Below are positions 1 to 9,037 of a DNA stretch of 64,000 nt, piece by piece. The position numbers and the translations under genes are program-made. Under the pieces are notes generated by a model that was not told the origin of the DNA, made no database searches, and saw only the letters and a list, made by a program, of their open reading frames with translations. The stretch is from positions 1 to 64,000 of the forward strand of contig NZ_CAJPRT010000011.1 of assembly GCF_905373215.1 (NCBI RefSeq), read 5' to 3'. Source of the stretch: an uncultured Campylobacter sp. (GTDB lineage Bacteria > Campylobacterota > Campylobacteria > Campylobacterales > Campylobacteraceae). Position 1 is the stretch's first letter. Every line of letters begins with the position of its first letter.

Positions 1-130
1 TTTAAATTTTAAAAAGCGCGACATGGGGCAGATTTAAAAGCGAGAGAATTTTAGCGCTTCGCTTAGAATTTTATGTGTAAAGCTTACGTTTTAGCGCTTT
101 GCCAGCGTTTTTGCTTATAAAACCGGCGCG

Positions 131-523
131 CTAATCATCGCCGCTTTCATATACGCCGAGCTCTACGAGATTGCCTTCAGGATCGCGCAGATAGATACTT
201 TGCATAGCGCCACGCGCGCCCATTCGAGGCACGACGCCAAGCTCTATTTGCGCCCCTTTGCTTTCCAGCTCCGTTTTGAGCTGCTGCGCACTTTGATCTT
301 CGCAGATGAGGCAAAAATCCGCCGAGCCCGCGATAGGACGCGCTGCAAACGGCGCAAACTCGCCCGCGCGGGTGTGGATATTGATCTTTGAAGAGCCGAA
401 ACGCAGGCTGTGTTTGCCGCTCTCGCAAACATGCTCTAAGCCCAAAATCCCTTCGTAAAATTCCACACATTTTTGCAGATCTTCCGTAACTAGGACGAAG
501 TGATCGATCTTCGTGATTTTCAT
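131..523 (-). CDS. VOC (glyoxalase/dioxygenase fold) family protein
   Basis: Small single-domain protein of 130 residues. It opens with KITKIDHFVLVTEDLQ and ends with YLRDPEGNLVEL, the usual first strand and last metal-ligand strand of the vicinal-oxygen-chelate fold. The His in DHFV and the Glu in LVEL are the likely metal ligands. The start is the ATG at 523 because AAGGAGATG stands just upstream; a longer frame to 553 has no such site. These proteins act on small molecules in the cytoplasm (isomerases, dioxygenases, resistance proteins). The substrate cannot be read from sequence. It stands alone at the window edge. Confidence 0.85.
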   Translation of the reverse strand: MKITKIDHFVLVTEDLQKCVEFYEGILGLEHVCESGKHSLRFGSSKINIHTRAGEFAPFAARPIAGSADFCLICEDQSAQQLKTELESKGAQIELGVVPRMGARGAMQSIYLRDPEGNLVELGVYESGDD

Positions 524-761
524 CTCATCTCCTTGCGCGCTCACAAATCGCAAAATTTTTACGCCTCGCGGTGTAATTTTGGAATTTTACCGCGAAATTT
601 TGTGACAAAATTCCAAATGCTCGTAGCGCGAAATCAAAATTTCGCAGCGACAATTTTACGCACGGAAAATTCTGCGTCGGTAATTTTAAAATTCTAAAAA
701 TTTAGCCTAAGTAAAATCGAATGCGCCGAAATTCCGTACCCCCGTAAAATAGAAGCGAAAT

Positions 762-2024
762 TTAATCCCGCGATTTCAAAACTAGCGATTTTAAAATTCT
801 CTTGCCTACCTCGACGCCCGGCTGATCGTAAGTGCTGACGCCCAGTATTGCTCCAGTAGCGCTGGTTAGCAGCTCGAAGTAGTAAAATAGCTCGCCCACG
901 CTCTGTTCGCAAAGCTGTGGAACCTCGATTAGATCGACGCTGATACCCTCATTTAGCACGGCTTGCAGCGTAGCATCGCACTGAAGATTTAGCACCTCAT
1001 CCAGTCGCATGCCATTTACGAAGTCGCAGCCCTCAAGACCTTGCAGACTGATACTAGGTACCGCGTCCGTAGTGCCGTTGTCCGTGAGCTTTAAGAAAGT
1101 CACGGTCTTATCCTTTACGCCGTCCATTATGAGCTGAAGGAAGCTGTGCTGATCGCGCGAGCCTACAAGCCCAACAGGAGTAAGTCCCTCGCGGCTAAAG
1201 CCGATCTTTTTACCTAGGCTTTCCGCCCAGAGCTGCACGTACCACTCGCCCAATGCGCGCAGCGCGTCGCCATAGCTAAAAAGGACATTGATTTTCGCAC
1301 TTTTGTGCGTGGCGTAGTGATGGGCTTTTCGCAGAATTTTATTCTCCGCGATTTTAGCGGGATCGCCTGCTAAAATTTCATCCAGATACCGCTCTTTTGC
1401 GACGGCAGCCCCGCGCAACATCGCGCTTGCATCAAGACCTAACCCAACTGCGGGCACTAGCCCTACTGCACTTAACACGCTAAAACGACCGCCTACGTTA
1501 GCGGGCATATTTATCACGCAGGTGCCGTGCTCGCGCGCGAAGATATCAAGCGGCGAGCCTGCATCGGTGATGAAGATGAAATTTTTCGCTAGCGCTTTTA
1601 AATTTGAAATTCCAAAACGCTGCAAAACGACCTTAAAAAGCGAGATCGTTTCAATCGTGCCGCCCGATTTGGAGGATACTATGAAGATAGTGCGAGCAAA
1701 ATTTAACCCTTCAAGCGCGCGGTTTACACTGTGCCCGTCGAGATTATCCAAAATTTCAAAGCGCAAATTCTTTCTTACGCGCGGACGCAGCATCTCATAA
1801 AGCGCTCGCACGCCTACGCTGGAGCCACCGATGCCCAAAAGCACGACCCCGTCGTAGCTTCGTGCGCTAAAAAATTCCTGCGCCCGCGCTATTTCGTCTG
1901 CGCCTTGCTGCGGCAGGCGGTAGTAGCCTATCTCGCCGCTTTCGTATTCGGCGCGGATCTTTGCCGCTACTTCTTCTAGCGCGCCCTCTTTTGCCAGCGG
2001 GAAAAACAGCTCATTTTTTACCAT
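762..2024 (-). CDS. pgi: Glucose-6-phosphate isomerase
   Basis: Interconverts glucose-6-phosphate and fructose-6-phosphate in the cytoplasm. At 420 residues it is the short form common in Campylobacterota. The sugar-phosphate isomerase (SIS) signatures are clear: GIGGSSVGVRAL near residues 64-75 and VSSKSGGTIET near 117-126, with SRDQHSFLQL further on. Its start overlaps the end of galU by 14 bases, so the two are translated from one mRNA. In asaccharolytic campylobacters this step serves gluconeogenesis and surface-sugar supply, which fits its pairing with galU. Confidence 0.95.
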   Translation of the reverse strand: MVKNELFFPLAKEGALEEVAAKIRAEYESGEIGYYRLPQQGADEIARAQEFFSARSYDGVVLLGIGGSSVGVRALYEMLRPRVRKNLRFEILDNLDGHSVNRALEGLNFARTIFIVSSKSGGTIETISLFKVVLQRFGISNLKALAKNFIFITDAGSPLDIFAREHGTCVINMPANVGGRFSVLSAVGLVPAVGLGLDASAMLRGAAVAKERYLDEILAGDPAKIAENKILRKAHHYATHKSAKINVLFSYGDALRALGEWYVQLWAESLGKKIGFSREGLTPVGLVGSRDQHSFLQLIMDGVKDKTVTFLKLTDNGTTDAVPSISLQGLEGCDFVNGMRLDEVLNLQCDATLQAVLNEGISVDLIEVPQLCEQSVGELFYYFELLTSATGAILGVSTYDQPGVEVGKRILKSLVLKSRD

Positions 2025-2847
2025 CGCCGAATTCTCGCTCGTAGAAATATTTGATCGCCTCCACGTAGCCTTTTACTGAGCCGCAGTCGAAGCGAGTGCC
2101 TTTAAATTTATACGCGATCACCACGCCGTTTTGAGCCTGTTTCAAAAGCGCGTCGGTGATCTGCACCTCGCCGTTTTTACCGGGTGCCGTCTGCTCGATG
2201 AGATCGAAAATATTAGGCGTTAGGATGTAGCGCCCGATGATGGCTAAGCTCGACGGAGCCTCGCCGGGCTCGGGTTTTTCGATCATATCCGAGACCATTA
2301 TCAGATCGTCGCTGATGCTCTTTCCCGCGACGATGCCGTATTTGTTTACGTCTTGCGGCGGCACTTCCATCACAGCAACGACGCTGCAGCGGTATTTTTC
2401 GTAAATTTTAACCATCTGCGCAAGCACGCCTTGCCCGTTTTCGTTCACGCACAGATCGTCTGCGAGCACCACGCCGAAAGGCTCGTCGCGGATTAAAATT
2501 TTACCCGTATAAATCGCGTTGCCGAGCCCCTTCATCTGCTCTTGGCGCGTGAAAGAGAAGGTGCAGCGCTTCATAAGCGTCCTGATCTCGTCAAGCAGAT
2601 ACTCCTTGCTGCTGCCTGAAATTTGATCCTCCAGCTCGTAGCTGCGGTCAAAATAATCCTCCAGCGCGCGTTTGCCGCGACCCGTGACGAAAGCCATATT
2701 GTCCATGCCCGCCTCCAACGCCTCGTCCACGCCGTAGTGAATGAGCGGCTTGGTAAGGATCGGAAGCATCTCTTTAGGTAGCGATTTGGTCGCGGGCAAA
2801 AAGCGCGTGCCGTAGCCCGCCGCGGGGAATAAACAAGTCTGGATCAT
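2011..2847 (-). CDS. galU: UTP-glucose-1-phosphate uridylyltransferase
   Basis: Makes UDP-glucose from UTP and glucose-1-phosphate, the entry to nucleotide-sugar precursors for lipooligosaccharide, capsule and glycans. The nucleotidyltransferase signature FPAAGYGTRFLPATKS begins about residue 6, followed by PKEMLPILTKPLIHYGVDEA. The start at 2847 is preceded by AAAGGAGCTTC; the longer frame to 2976 runs through the divergent promoter and is rejected. It is 278 residues, normal for GalU. The upstream partner in the operon is pgi. Confidence 0.95.
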   Translation of the reverse strand: MIQTCLFPAAGYGTRFLPATKSLPKEMLPILTKPLIHYGVDEALEAGMDNMAFVTGRGKRALEDYFDRSYELEDQISGSSKEYLLDEIRTLMKRCTFSFTRQEQMKGLGNAIYTGKILIRDEPFGVVLADDLCVNENGQGVLAQMVKIYEKYRCSVVAVMEVPPQDVNKYGIVAGKSISDDLIMVSDMIEKPEPGEAPSSLAIIGRYILTPNIFDLIEQTAPGKNGEVQITDALLKQAQNGVVIAYKFKGTRFDCGSVKGYVEAIKYFYEREFGDGKK

Positions 2848-2879
2848 GAAGCTCCTTTGATCTTTTTTTGAACTTTTAT

Positions 2880-2885
2880 TATAAT
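2880..2885 (+). promoter_or_regulatory. -10 box for the YigZ-family gene
   Basis: TATAAT, 32 bases before the TTG start at 2918, in the divergent gap between galU and the YigZ gene. Campylobacter vegetative promoters often show only a recognisable -10. Confidence 0.5.
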
Positions 2886-2917
2886 GCAAAAAAGATAAAA
2901 TTCCGCAAAGGAAAGCC

Positions 2918-3526
2918 TTGAAAACGATTGAAAAAGAGATCAGCGCCGCGCAGGAGATTAAAAAATCAAGCTTCATCGCCTATCTAGCGCCGCTAGCGAG
3001 CTTTGAGGCGCTGCGTGCGCGGCTGCGGCAGCAGCATCCCAAGGCGCGCCATATCGTCTGGGCGTATCGCGCGCTGAACGAGCCCGGGCAGATCGTAGAA
3101 AACTCAAGCGACGACGGCGAACCCAAATCGACTGCGGGCGCGCCGTGCCTAAACGCGCTTCGCGGTGCCGAGTTAATTAACGCCGGAGTGCTCGTGGTGC
3201 GTTACTTCGGCGGCATCAAGCTAGGCACCGGCGGGCTAGTGCGGGCATACGCCAGTAGCGCGAATCTCGCTATCGAGGCTGCCGCAGACGCCGCAGAGCT
3301 AGTGGAATTCGTGCTGCGTAAGAAGTGCATATTTTTCGTGCCGTTTGCGGCGGTGGCTAAATTTGAACATTTTTTTAAAAAATCGGGTTTCGTTTATGAG
3401 GCGAGCTTCGGTGCTGCAGGAGCGGAGTTTAGCGCAGAGCTTAGCGCGGAGGAATTTGAAAAATTTAAAGGCTTTGCAGATGCTCTCGCGCCGGCTCTTA
3501 AAATGCTGCACGAGCCGAAATTTTAA
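2918..3526 (+). CDS. YigZ/IMPACT family protein (UPF0029)
   Basis: Conserved cytoplasmic protein of 202 residues whose eukaryotic relatives (IMPACT) touch translational control; the bacterial role is unsettled. Family hallmarks: KKSSFIAYLAPL near the N-terminus, ARHIVWAYR, SSDDGEPKSTAGAP around residues 66-80, and VVRYFGGIKLGTGGLVRAY around 98-116. The start is TTG at 2918 with GGAAAG upstream. The C-terminal 80 residues follow the RNA-binding-like fold of this family only loosely. Read divergently from galU. Confidence 0.9.
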   Translation: MKTIEKEISAAQEIKKSSFIAYLAPLASFEALRARLRQQHPKARHIVWAYRALNEPGQIVENSSDDGEPKSTAGAPCLNALRGAELINAGVLVVRYFGGIKLGTGGLVRAYASSANLAIEAAADAAELVEFVLRKKCIFFVPFAAVAKFEHFFKKSGFVYEASFGAAGAEFSAELSAEEFEKFKGFADALAPALKMLHEPKF

Positions 3527-3747
3527 AATTTCAAAATTCTATAAAATTTAAAAGCTCGTCTCGGCTAAATTTGAAAGTATAAGCGGATTTTGCATTTTAT
3601 CGTAGCGGAATTTTAAAGCTAAAGTGAAATTTCATCGTGCGAAACATAAAATCCGATAAATTTTAGAATTTTCAAAATTCTGTCGTAATTTAGCTTGCAA
3701 AATTTCGCGAAAATTCCGTCCGTAAATTTCAAAATCCCATAAAATTT

Positions 3748-4956
3748 TTAAAATTTCACGTGCTTTATCTTAGCTTCACGCACAGGCAGGCTTAGCAGAG
3801 CTGCAATAGCCGCTAGCGTCATATCCAAATACCACATATAATCATACGCGCCGTATGCTCGCACCGCAAGACCTCCGATATATGCGCCAAAAAATCCGCC
3901 GATTTGATGCGAAAGCATCGTAAATCCAAATAGGCTTGCTAAATATCGCGTCCCTAATAGCTTACCGACGGCAGCCGCAGTAGGCGGTACGGTCGCTAAC
4001 CAGGTAAATCCTAATCCCACACTGAAGATATAAAACGTAAGGCTATCTTTGGGCGAGAGTACATAAGCACCAATAAGAGCGATACGCAGGGCATATATGC
4101 AAAATAAAATGACTTTACATCGCATTTTGGAAACACACCAGCCTACGAATAAGCTGCCTACGATGTTTGCGATGCCAATCAGTGCGAGCGAAAAGGACGC
4201 TACCTGCGCGCCATGCCCGCTTAGTGCTACTTCGCTAGGCAGATGCGTCACTAAAAATGCTACGTGAAAACCGCACGTAGCAAAGCTTAAATTTATCAAA
4301 ATATAGCTTTTATCGCGCAGTGCTAAACGCAGCACTTCGCCTAAGCTGCGCTTATCTTCTTCATGCAGGCTGGTTTGCTCGCCAAATAAAATTTTACCGC
4401 CTGCTAAAAGCCTCGCAAGCGGCAGAATTAGCAAGCTAAGCCCTGCGAGCGTAAAAAATGCGCCGCCGTATCCCAAGGCAGGCGTTGCGATACAAAACCC
4501 AATCATCGGCGCAAATAAAAACTGCCCGAACGAGCCGCCTGCATTTAGCACTCCGCTAGCAACCGAGCGGATAGAAAATGGCAGGCGCTTTGCCATTAGG
4601 CTCATTAGAATCGGAAAACTACCCGCGCCAAGCCCCAGTGCAAGCCCAAAACCCATCGTTAATACAAGCGCGCTTCCACTACTAAATAACGGCACAAGAG
4701 TGCAACTAATCGCCAAAAGCACGCTGCCCCAAAATAGCACGACGTAGGCACCGAGCTTGTCTGCAAGTATCCCGCTAAGCGGTTGCGAAAAGCCCCATAC
4801 CAGCTGCGTAGTCGCCATCGCGAAGCTTACTTGTGCGATGGATAGGGAATTTGCTTGCATTATAGGCTGCACGAAAAGACCTAATGACATACGAATACCC
4901 ATCGTAATCATCAAAATCGCCGCGGCGCATAGGATCATTATCCAAACTGATTTCAT
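3748..4956 (-). CDS. MFS transporter, 12 transmembrane segments
   Basis: 402-residue inner-membrane carrier of the major facilitator superfamily. The N-terminus (MILCAAAILMITMGIRMSLG) and the loop GILADKLGAY after the second helix are typical, and a central cytoplasmic loop around residue 195 (FGEQTSLHEEDKRS) splits two six-helix halves. By eye it resembles monocarboxylate or oxalate/formate-type carriers, but the substrate is unknown. The ATG at 4956 follows AAAGGAATATAT. It has its own promoter and no operon partner. Confidence 0.85.
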   Translation of the reverse strand: MKSVWIMILCAAAILMITMGIRMSLGLFVQPIMQANSLSIAQVSFAMATTQLVWGFSQPLSGILADKLGAYVVLFWGSVLLAISCTLVPLFSSGSALVLTMGFGLALGLGAGSFPILMSLMAKRLPFSIRSVASGVLNAGGSFGQFLFAPMIGFCIATPALGYGGAFFTLAGLSLLILPLARLLAGGKILFGEQTSLHEEDKRSLGEVLRLALRDKSYILINLSFATCGFHVAFLVTHLPSEVALSGHGAQVASFSLALIGIANIVGSLFVGWCVSKMRCKVILFCIYALRIALIGAYVLSPKDSLTFYIFSVGLGFTWLATVPPTAAAVGKLLGTRYLASLFGFTMLSHQIGGFFGAYIGGLAVRAYGAYDYMWYLDMTLAAIAALLSLPVREAKIKHVKF

Positions 4957-4979
4957 ATATATTCCTTTTAAAAAATAGA

Positions 4980-4985
4980 ATTATA
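4980..4985 (-). promoter_or_regulatory. -10 box for the MFS gene
   Basis: TATAAT on the minus strand, preceded by TTTTTATGC, 23 bases before the start codon of the MFS gene at 4956. Confidence 0.5.
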
Positions 4986-5118
4986 GCATAAAAATCGCGA
5001 ATATATCGAGATTTTATAGATATATTTAATTGATGTATTTTAGTATATTATTTATGTAAGAGGAATTTACCGAGCTTTAATGGGCTTTGCATTAAAATTC
5101 CTTTTTCAAGGAGAAGCG

Positions 5119-5490
5119 ATGATTTACGAAGATGAGATGATTTACGTGGAGCGTGAGGAGCATGAAGTGCCGTGGGTGAAGGTCTTTACGAAGGCAAAAT
5201 TTAAGGAGCTTAGCGACTGCGACGAAGCGACGCTGGCGCATCTGTGGCGCGCCGTGCTTCAGTGCGAAAAGAGCCTGCGGGAGTTTTACGCGCCCGATAA
5301 AATAAATATCGCAAGCTTTGCCAACTACGTGCCGCGCGTGCATTTTCACGTCCAAGCGCGCTTTAAAAACGACAGCTTTTTCCCTGAGTCCGTCTGGGGT
5401 AAAAAAATGCGAAATGGCAAGCTCCATCTGCCGGAATTTAGCGAATTTGCAGAAATTTTAGCGGCAAATTTAAAGATGGAATTCAGATGA
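5119..5490 (+). CDS. HIT family nucleotide hydrolase/transferase-like protein
   Basis: 123-residue cytoplasmic protein of the histidine-triad fold, which hydrolyses or transfers nucleotidyl groups. The core reads NIASFANYVPRVHFHVQARF, followed by FFPESVWGKK, which matches the short Ap4A-hydrolase-like HIT proteins of this phylum. The triad is H-F-H-V-Q rather than H-x-H-x-H, as in the GalT branch. The start at 5119 has CAAGGAGAAGCG upstream. Its stop overlaps the next start (ATGA), so the Cache protein is coupled to it. Confidence 0.8.
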   Translation: MIYEDEMIYVEREEHEVPWVKVFTKAKFKELSDCDEATLAHLWRAVLQCEKSLREFYAPDKINIASFANYVPRVHFHVQARFKNDSFFPESVWGKKMRNGKLHLPEFSEFAEILAANLKMEFR

Positions 5491-6305
5491 TAGGCGCGCG
5501 ATCCAAAAAATACCTAAGCCTTTTCGCGCTTGCTTGCTGCGTCGCCACCTTTGCGTTTTACCTGCGCTTTAAAAGCGAGGAAAACGAGATAAAAATCAAG
5601 CAGCAGTTCGATTTTAGCGCGAGTTTATTTGAAAAGATCGTGGACGAAGAGAAGTTAAACGCCTTTGCGATCTCGCTGATTTTGTCGCAGAATAGCGACG
5701 TGGTTCGCTGCTTTGAGAGCGGCAAACACGGCGAGTGCATGGACGTGACGAAAAAATATAAAGATATTTTGAGCGCAGTGCCCTTCTACACGGGCGTGAA
5801 GATACATTTTCATACGCAAAACACCAGAAGCCTGGCTAGGAGCTGGAGCGACGAATTTTACGACGACGATCTGAGCTCGTTTCGCCATTCGCTTTTGCAG
5901 ATCCGCCATAGTCTGCTTCCAAAAGCGCTCGTCGAGATGGGACGGTGCGGGGTTTTCATGCGCGGAATTTCGCCGGTTTTTAGCGACGGTAAATTTATCG
6001 GAAGCGCCGAGATAATGCTCGATTTCGAGCACGTCATCGCGCAGATCAACCGCATGGGAAACGATATTTTTATCCTCGTAGATAAGAGGTTTGAGACCGA
6101 CTGCTTCTACGATAAAATAGGCGTTATCAAGGACTTTATCGTCGTAAATAGCGCGCCGGATTACGACGTTTTGTCGATTTTGGCGACGCTTGATTTTGGG
6201 GCGCAGAGCTTTATCAAAAAGGACGGGCATTATTTTTACGTGAGGGCGTTTTCGGACGAAAACGGCACGAAACTGGGCTATATAATTTTGCACCGCGAAG
6301 GCTAG
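5487..6305 (+). CDS. Membrane-anchored lone Cache-like sensory domain protein
   Basis: 272 residues: one membrane anchor at about 9-26, then a periplasmic domain to the C-terminus. The stretches SAVPFYTGVKIHFHTQNTRS, DDDLSSFRHSL and MRGISPVFSDGKFIGSAEIM resemble the double-Cache ligand-binding regions of chemoreceptors and diguanylate cyclases. No HAMP, MCP, kinase or GGDEF output follows, although the gene is intact with a clear stop. It may present a ligand to a separate receptor, or be a receptor that lost its signalling half. It overlaps the HIT gene by 4 bases. Confidence 0.6.
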   Translation: MIGARSKKYLSLFALACCVATFAFYLRFKSEENEIKIKQQFDFSASLFEKIVDEEKLNAFAISLILSQNSDVVRCFESGKHGECMDVTKKYKDILSAVPFYTGVKIHFHTQNTRSLARSWSDEFYDDDLSSFRHSLLQIRHSLLPKALVEMGRCGVFMRGISPVFSDGKFIGSAEIMLDFEHVIAQINRMGNDIFILVDKRFETDCFYDKIGVIKDFIVVNSAPDYDVLSILATLDFGAQSFIKKDGHYFYVRAFSDENGTKLGYIILHREG

Positions 6306-6431
6306 CGGCGGGATTTAAATTTAGGCGTTTTGCAGCTTGTCTGCTTTGTCGCAGCGGCGCAGCGTTTTAAATTTAATCGCAAGATCGCGGGAATTTACGC
6401 TGAAATTTTAAATTTCAAAAGGAGCGGCGGT

Positions 6432-7154
6432 ATGAAATTTTATAAATCCGTTAAATTTAAAGCGCTAGCTGGAGCGCTGCTTCTTATAATAATACTTTGC
6501 GCCGCATTTATCCGTATAATTCCCGATTACTCCACTTCGCGAGGCTTCGCTTTAGTTACTATTTTTGGCTACAACAAATACAAGCAAGGATACTGCCTCA
6601 AAGAGGATAGAATTTTGCCGAAAGAGGAGCTGTATAGGCGCGCCGTCGGAGAATTTTTAGATAAAGAAATTATTGTGTTAAAAAAGATAGCGAGTTATAG
6701 AGAAAACGATGATATAAAACATAAGTATTCCACTGATTATTATGAAATGCAAGACTTGAACTTTGAGAATTATCTTAAAATTTTAAAAAACAGCAGCAAT
6801 AAAGTAAAAACTATTGAGGATTTCTATATTACAGAACTAAAGGTGACCGTAACGGATCCGAAACAATATTTGAAAGTTGATGCTGTCGATAAAATAGTCG
6901 GTTTTACGAAGCCTTTGGTTTTGTGTTTTGAAGATAGTGTGTTTCTTATGTTGGATAAAAATTTTATAATTGGAGACAACTTTTTGCAATCCAAATCTAT
7001 TTTGCTATTTGATAAAATTCCAACTGAATATAATTTAAGAACATACTATGAAAAATCTAGCAATTCGCCCAAATATTATTTCGATAATTGCGGCAACGTA
7101 AAATACGATGTAGAAAAAGAATACCTGGAAGGCAGGGAGCTTAAAGGCGGTTGA
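6432..7154 (+). CDS. Hypothetical protein with N-terminal membrane anchor
   Basis: 240 residues that I do not recognise. The start at 6432 follows AAAAGGAGCGGCGG; the frame upstream of it is not conserved-looking. Residues 9-30 form one hydrophobic helix after KFYKSVKFK, so the rest is probably outside the cytoplasm. From about 6660 to 7110 the base composition is clearly more AT-rich than its neighbours, with Lys-, Asn- and Tyr-rich protein, which suggests separate ancestry. No motif of known function was seen. Confidence 0.55.
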   Translation: MKFYKSVKFKALAGALLLIIILCAAFIRIIPDYSTSRGFALVTIFGYNKYKQGYCLKEDRILPKEELYRRAVGEFLDKEIIVLKKIASYRENDDIKHKYSTDYYEMQDLNFENYLKILKNSSNKVKTIEDFYITELKVTVTDPKQYLKVDAVDKIVGFTKPLVLCFEDSVFLMLDKNFIIGDNFLQSKSILLFDKIPTEYNLRTYYEKSSNSPKYYFDNCGNVKYDVEKEYLEGRELKGG

Positions 7155-7246
7155 AAGACCACGCTAAAACAAAATTTTAAAAAGCCCTAGCCGCGCGAAT
7201 TCTACTTCTAAATTTTAAAATTTACGCCTAAATTTCGCGTGCCGTT

Positions 7247-8365
7247 TTAGTCCAAAAGCTTCTGCTTAAACAGCGGGATTTTGTAGCAAAAGGTACTGCC
7301 TTCGTTCGGTTTTGAGCTGACGCTTTTTGCGATTCCGTAGCGCTTGCAAATTTTATCGATTATGTTTAGCCCCAGGCCGAATCCGCCAAGAGCCGCATTT
7401 TCGCGCGAGTATCTCTCCCAGATCGCGCTCGTATCCTTTATGCCGATGCCGAAGTCCTGCACGCTAAAGACCGCTATGCTCACCCCAATTTCTAGCGCGA
7501 TGATGACCTTGCCGCCGGGGCGAGAGTATTTTATGGCGTTGCTTAGCGTGTTGTCGATGAGGCGCATCAGCGAGGTTTCGTCCATAAAAACGCTAACGTC
7601 GGGCGCTATTCGCGATTGCAGGCTTATGTTTTTGCTTTTTGCGACCAGATAGATGAAATTTATCCTAGCGCCCAAAAACTCGCTCATATCGATGCAGCGG
7701 CTTTTTAGGCTCATTTTGCCGCTTTTGATGAAATACTCCACGTCCTCGTAAGTAATGACCATCTGCTTGAGCGCGGATTTTATGCGCGCGGTGTGTTTGT
7801 CGCGCAGCCCAAGCATCTCGGTATTGATGAGCGCGACGCCCAGAGGGGTCTTTAGCTCGTGCATCGCGTCGTTGAAAAACGCCTTGATGAGGTTGCTTTG
7901 CTGCGCGTAGAAATTTTTAATGATTTTGTAGTTAAACAGCGCGATGATGAGCGCTACGAAAATCGTGATAAAGATCGTAGAGATCGCGATAAATTCTATC
8001 TTGGCATAGCTTATCTTTTTTGAGATGACGAAAAAATGCAGCTTGCCCTCATGTAGAAAATGGCGCTTAAAAAATACCCGCCCGCCGAATTTAAGCGTAA
8101 TAAACGCAAAATCGGGCGGCTGGACGCTTAGGTTTGATCTTAAAATTTCGCCGTTTGCATTTAGGATCGCGTAGTCGTAGATTAGCTCGTCTTTTAGATT
8201 CAGATCCGCACCGGCTAGGGCTTCGCCGCTTTTTTGTATCAGCTCGGCGACGTCGGCGCTTTCCTCGATTTTGGAGTTTAAATAGATGATATAAAGACTC
8301 TCGCTTATAAAAGCGCCGATGATGAAGATCGCGCTAAAAAGCGTAAATTTAAACCCTTTAAGCAT
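7247..8365 (-). CDS. Sensor histidine kinase of the psr-linked two-component system
   Basis: 372-residue inner-membrane kinase: helices at about 7-29 and 126-145 frame a periplasmic sensor of roughly 95 residues, followed by the dimerisation/phosphoacceptor helix (MHELKTPLG, His about 169) and an ATPase domain with DNTLSNAIKYSRPGG, DFGIGI and GGFGLGLNI. No HAMP is evident. The start is the ATG at 8365, overlapping the regulator gene by 8 bases; the longer frame to 8494 lies inside the regulator. It is the last gene of the leftward set that starts with psrA, so its signal is probably tied to sulfur respiration (inference). Confidence 0.9.
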   Translation of the reverse strand: MLKGFKFTLFSAIFIIGAFISESLYIIYLNSKIEESADVAELIQKSGEALAGADLNLKDELIYDYAILNANGEILRSNLSVQPPDFAFITLKFGGRVFFKRHFLHEGKLHFFVISKKISYAKIEFIAISTIFITIFVALIIALFNYKIIKNFYAQQSNLIKAFFNDAMHELKTPLGVALINTEMLGLRDKHTARIKSALKQMVITYEDVEYFIKSGKMSLKSRCIDMSEFLGARINFIYLVAKSKNISLQSRIAPDVSVFMDETSLMRLIDNTLSNAIKYSRPGGKVIIALEIGVSIAVFSVQDFGIGIKDTSAIWERYSRENAALGGFGLGLNIIDKICKRYGIAKSVSSKPNEGSTFCYKIPLFKQKLLD

Positions 8366-9017
8366 TGATCTTATATCCGAGTCCGCGGCTGGAGAGGATG
8401 AAGTCGTTACTCGTTTTGGAGCGGAGGTTACTGATATGCACGCGCACATCGACGCTGCCCGCCTCGCCGTCCCACACGTCAGCGATGAGCTCATCGACGC
8501 TTACGAATCTTTTGATATTGGCGAGCAGAAATTCTATGATTTTGATCTCTTTGGCGCTTAGCGATATCTCTTCGTCTGCGCGCTTTAAAATTTTTAAATT
8601 TGCGAAATAGTGAAATTTATCCGCGATCTTGACGGCGCCCTTTTCATCGCCGAAGTACTTTCGCATCAGCTCGCTTACTCTAAATTTAAGTTCGGCTAGG
8701 TGGAAGGGCTTTTTTAGGTATTCGTTGCAGCCTAGCTCGTAGCACTGGCTTAAATCGTCGATGTCGCCAAGCGAGGTCATCATCATCACGGGGGTGTTAA
8801 GGCCGAGGCTTCGCGCATATTTTAGCACCTCTTCGCCCGAAACCTCCGGTACTTTGATGTCTAAAATCAGCAGATGGTAGGCGCCCCCGGCGATCTTATC
8901 GCAGGCCGCGTCGCCGCTGGCGCATTCGTCCACTTCGTAGCCAAGCTCCTGCAGATACTCGCTTACGCTGATTCTATATTCAAAATCGTCTTCTAAAAGT
9001 AAAATTTTCAAACTCAC
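8358..9017 (-). CDS. OmpR-type response regulator of the psr-linked system
   Basis: 219 residues: receiver domain with acidic pair D10-D11, phosphoacceptor D53 (LLILDIKVP), T81 and K103 (LKKPF), then a winged-helix DNA-binding domain (residues 125-219, SLSAKEIKIIEFLLANIKRF, VDVRVHISNLRSK). By eye the receiver is like the CrdR/DccR group of epsilonproteobacterial regulators. It lies 20 bases after psrC and overlaps the kinase gene. Plausible targets are the psr operon itself or other respiratory genes; I could not recognise a binding site. Confidence 0.92.
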   Translation of the reverse strand: MSLKILLLEDDFEYRISVSEYLQELGYEVDECASGDAACDKIAGGAYHLLILDIKVPEVSGEEVLKYARSLGLNTPVMMMTSLGDIDDLSQCYELGCNEYLKKPFHLAELKFRVSELMRKYFGDEKGAVKIADKFHYFANLKILKRADEEISLSAKEIKIIEFLLANIKRFVSVDELIADVWDGEAGSVDVRVHISNLRSKTSNDFILSSRGLGYKINA

Positions 9018-9037
9018 TCCCTAAATCGGGAGCGAGG

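Noticed and set aside
8366..8494. N-terminal extension of the histidine kinase
   Set aside because: It lies fully inside the response-regulator gene and reads as an out-of-frame shadow; the ATG at 8365 gives a normal membrane helix.
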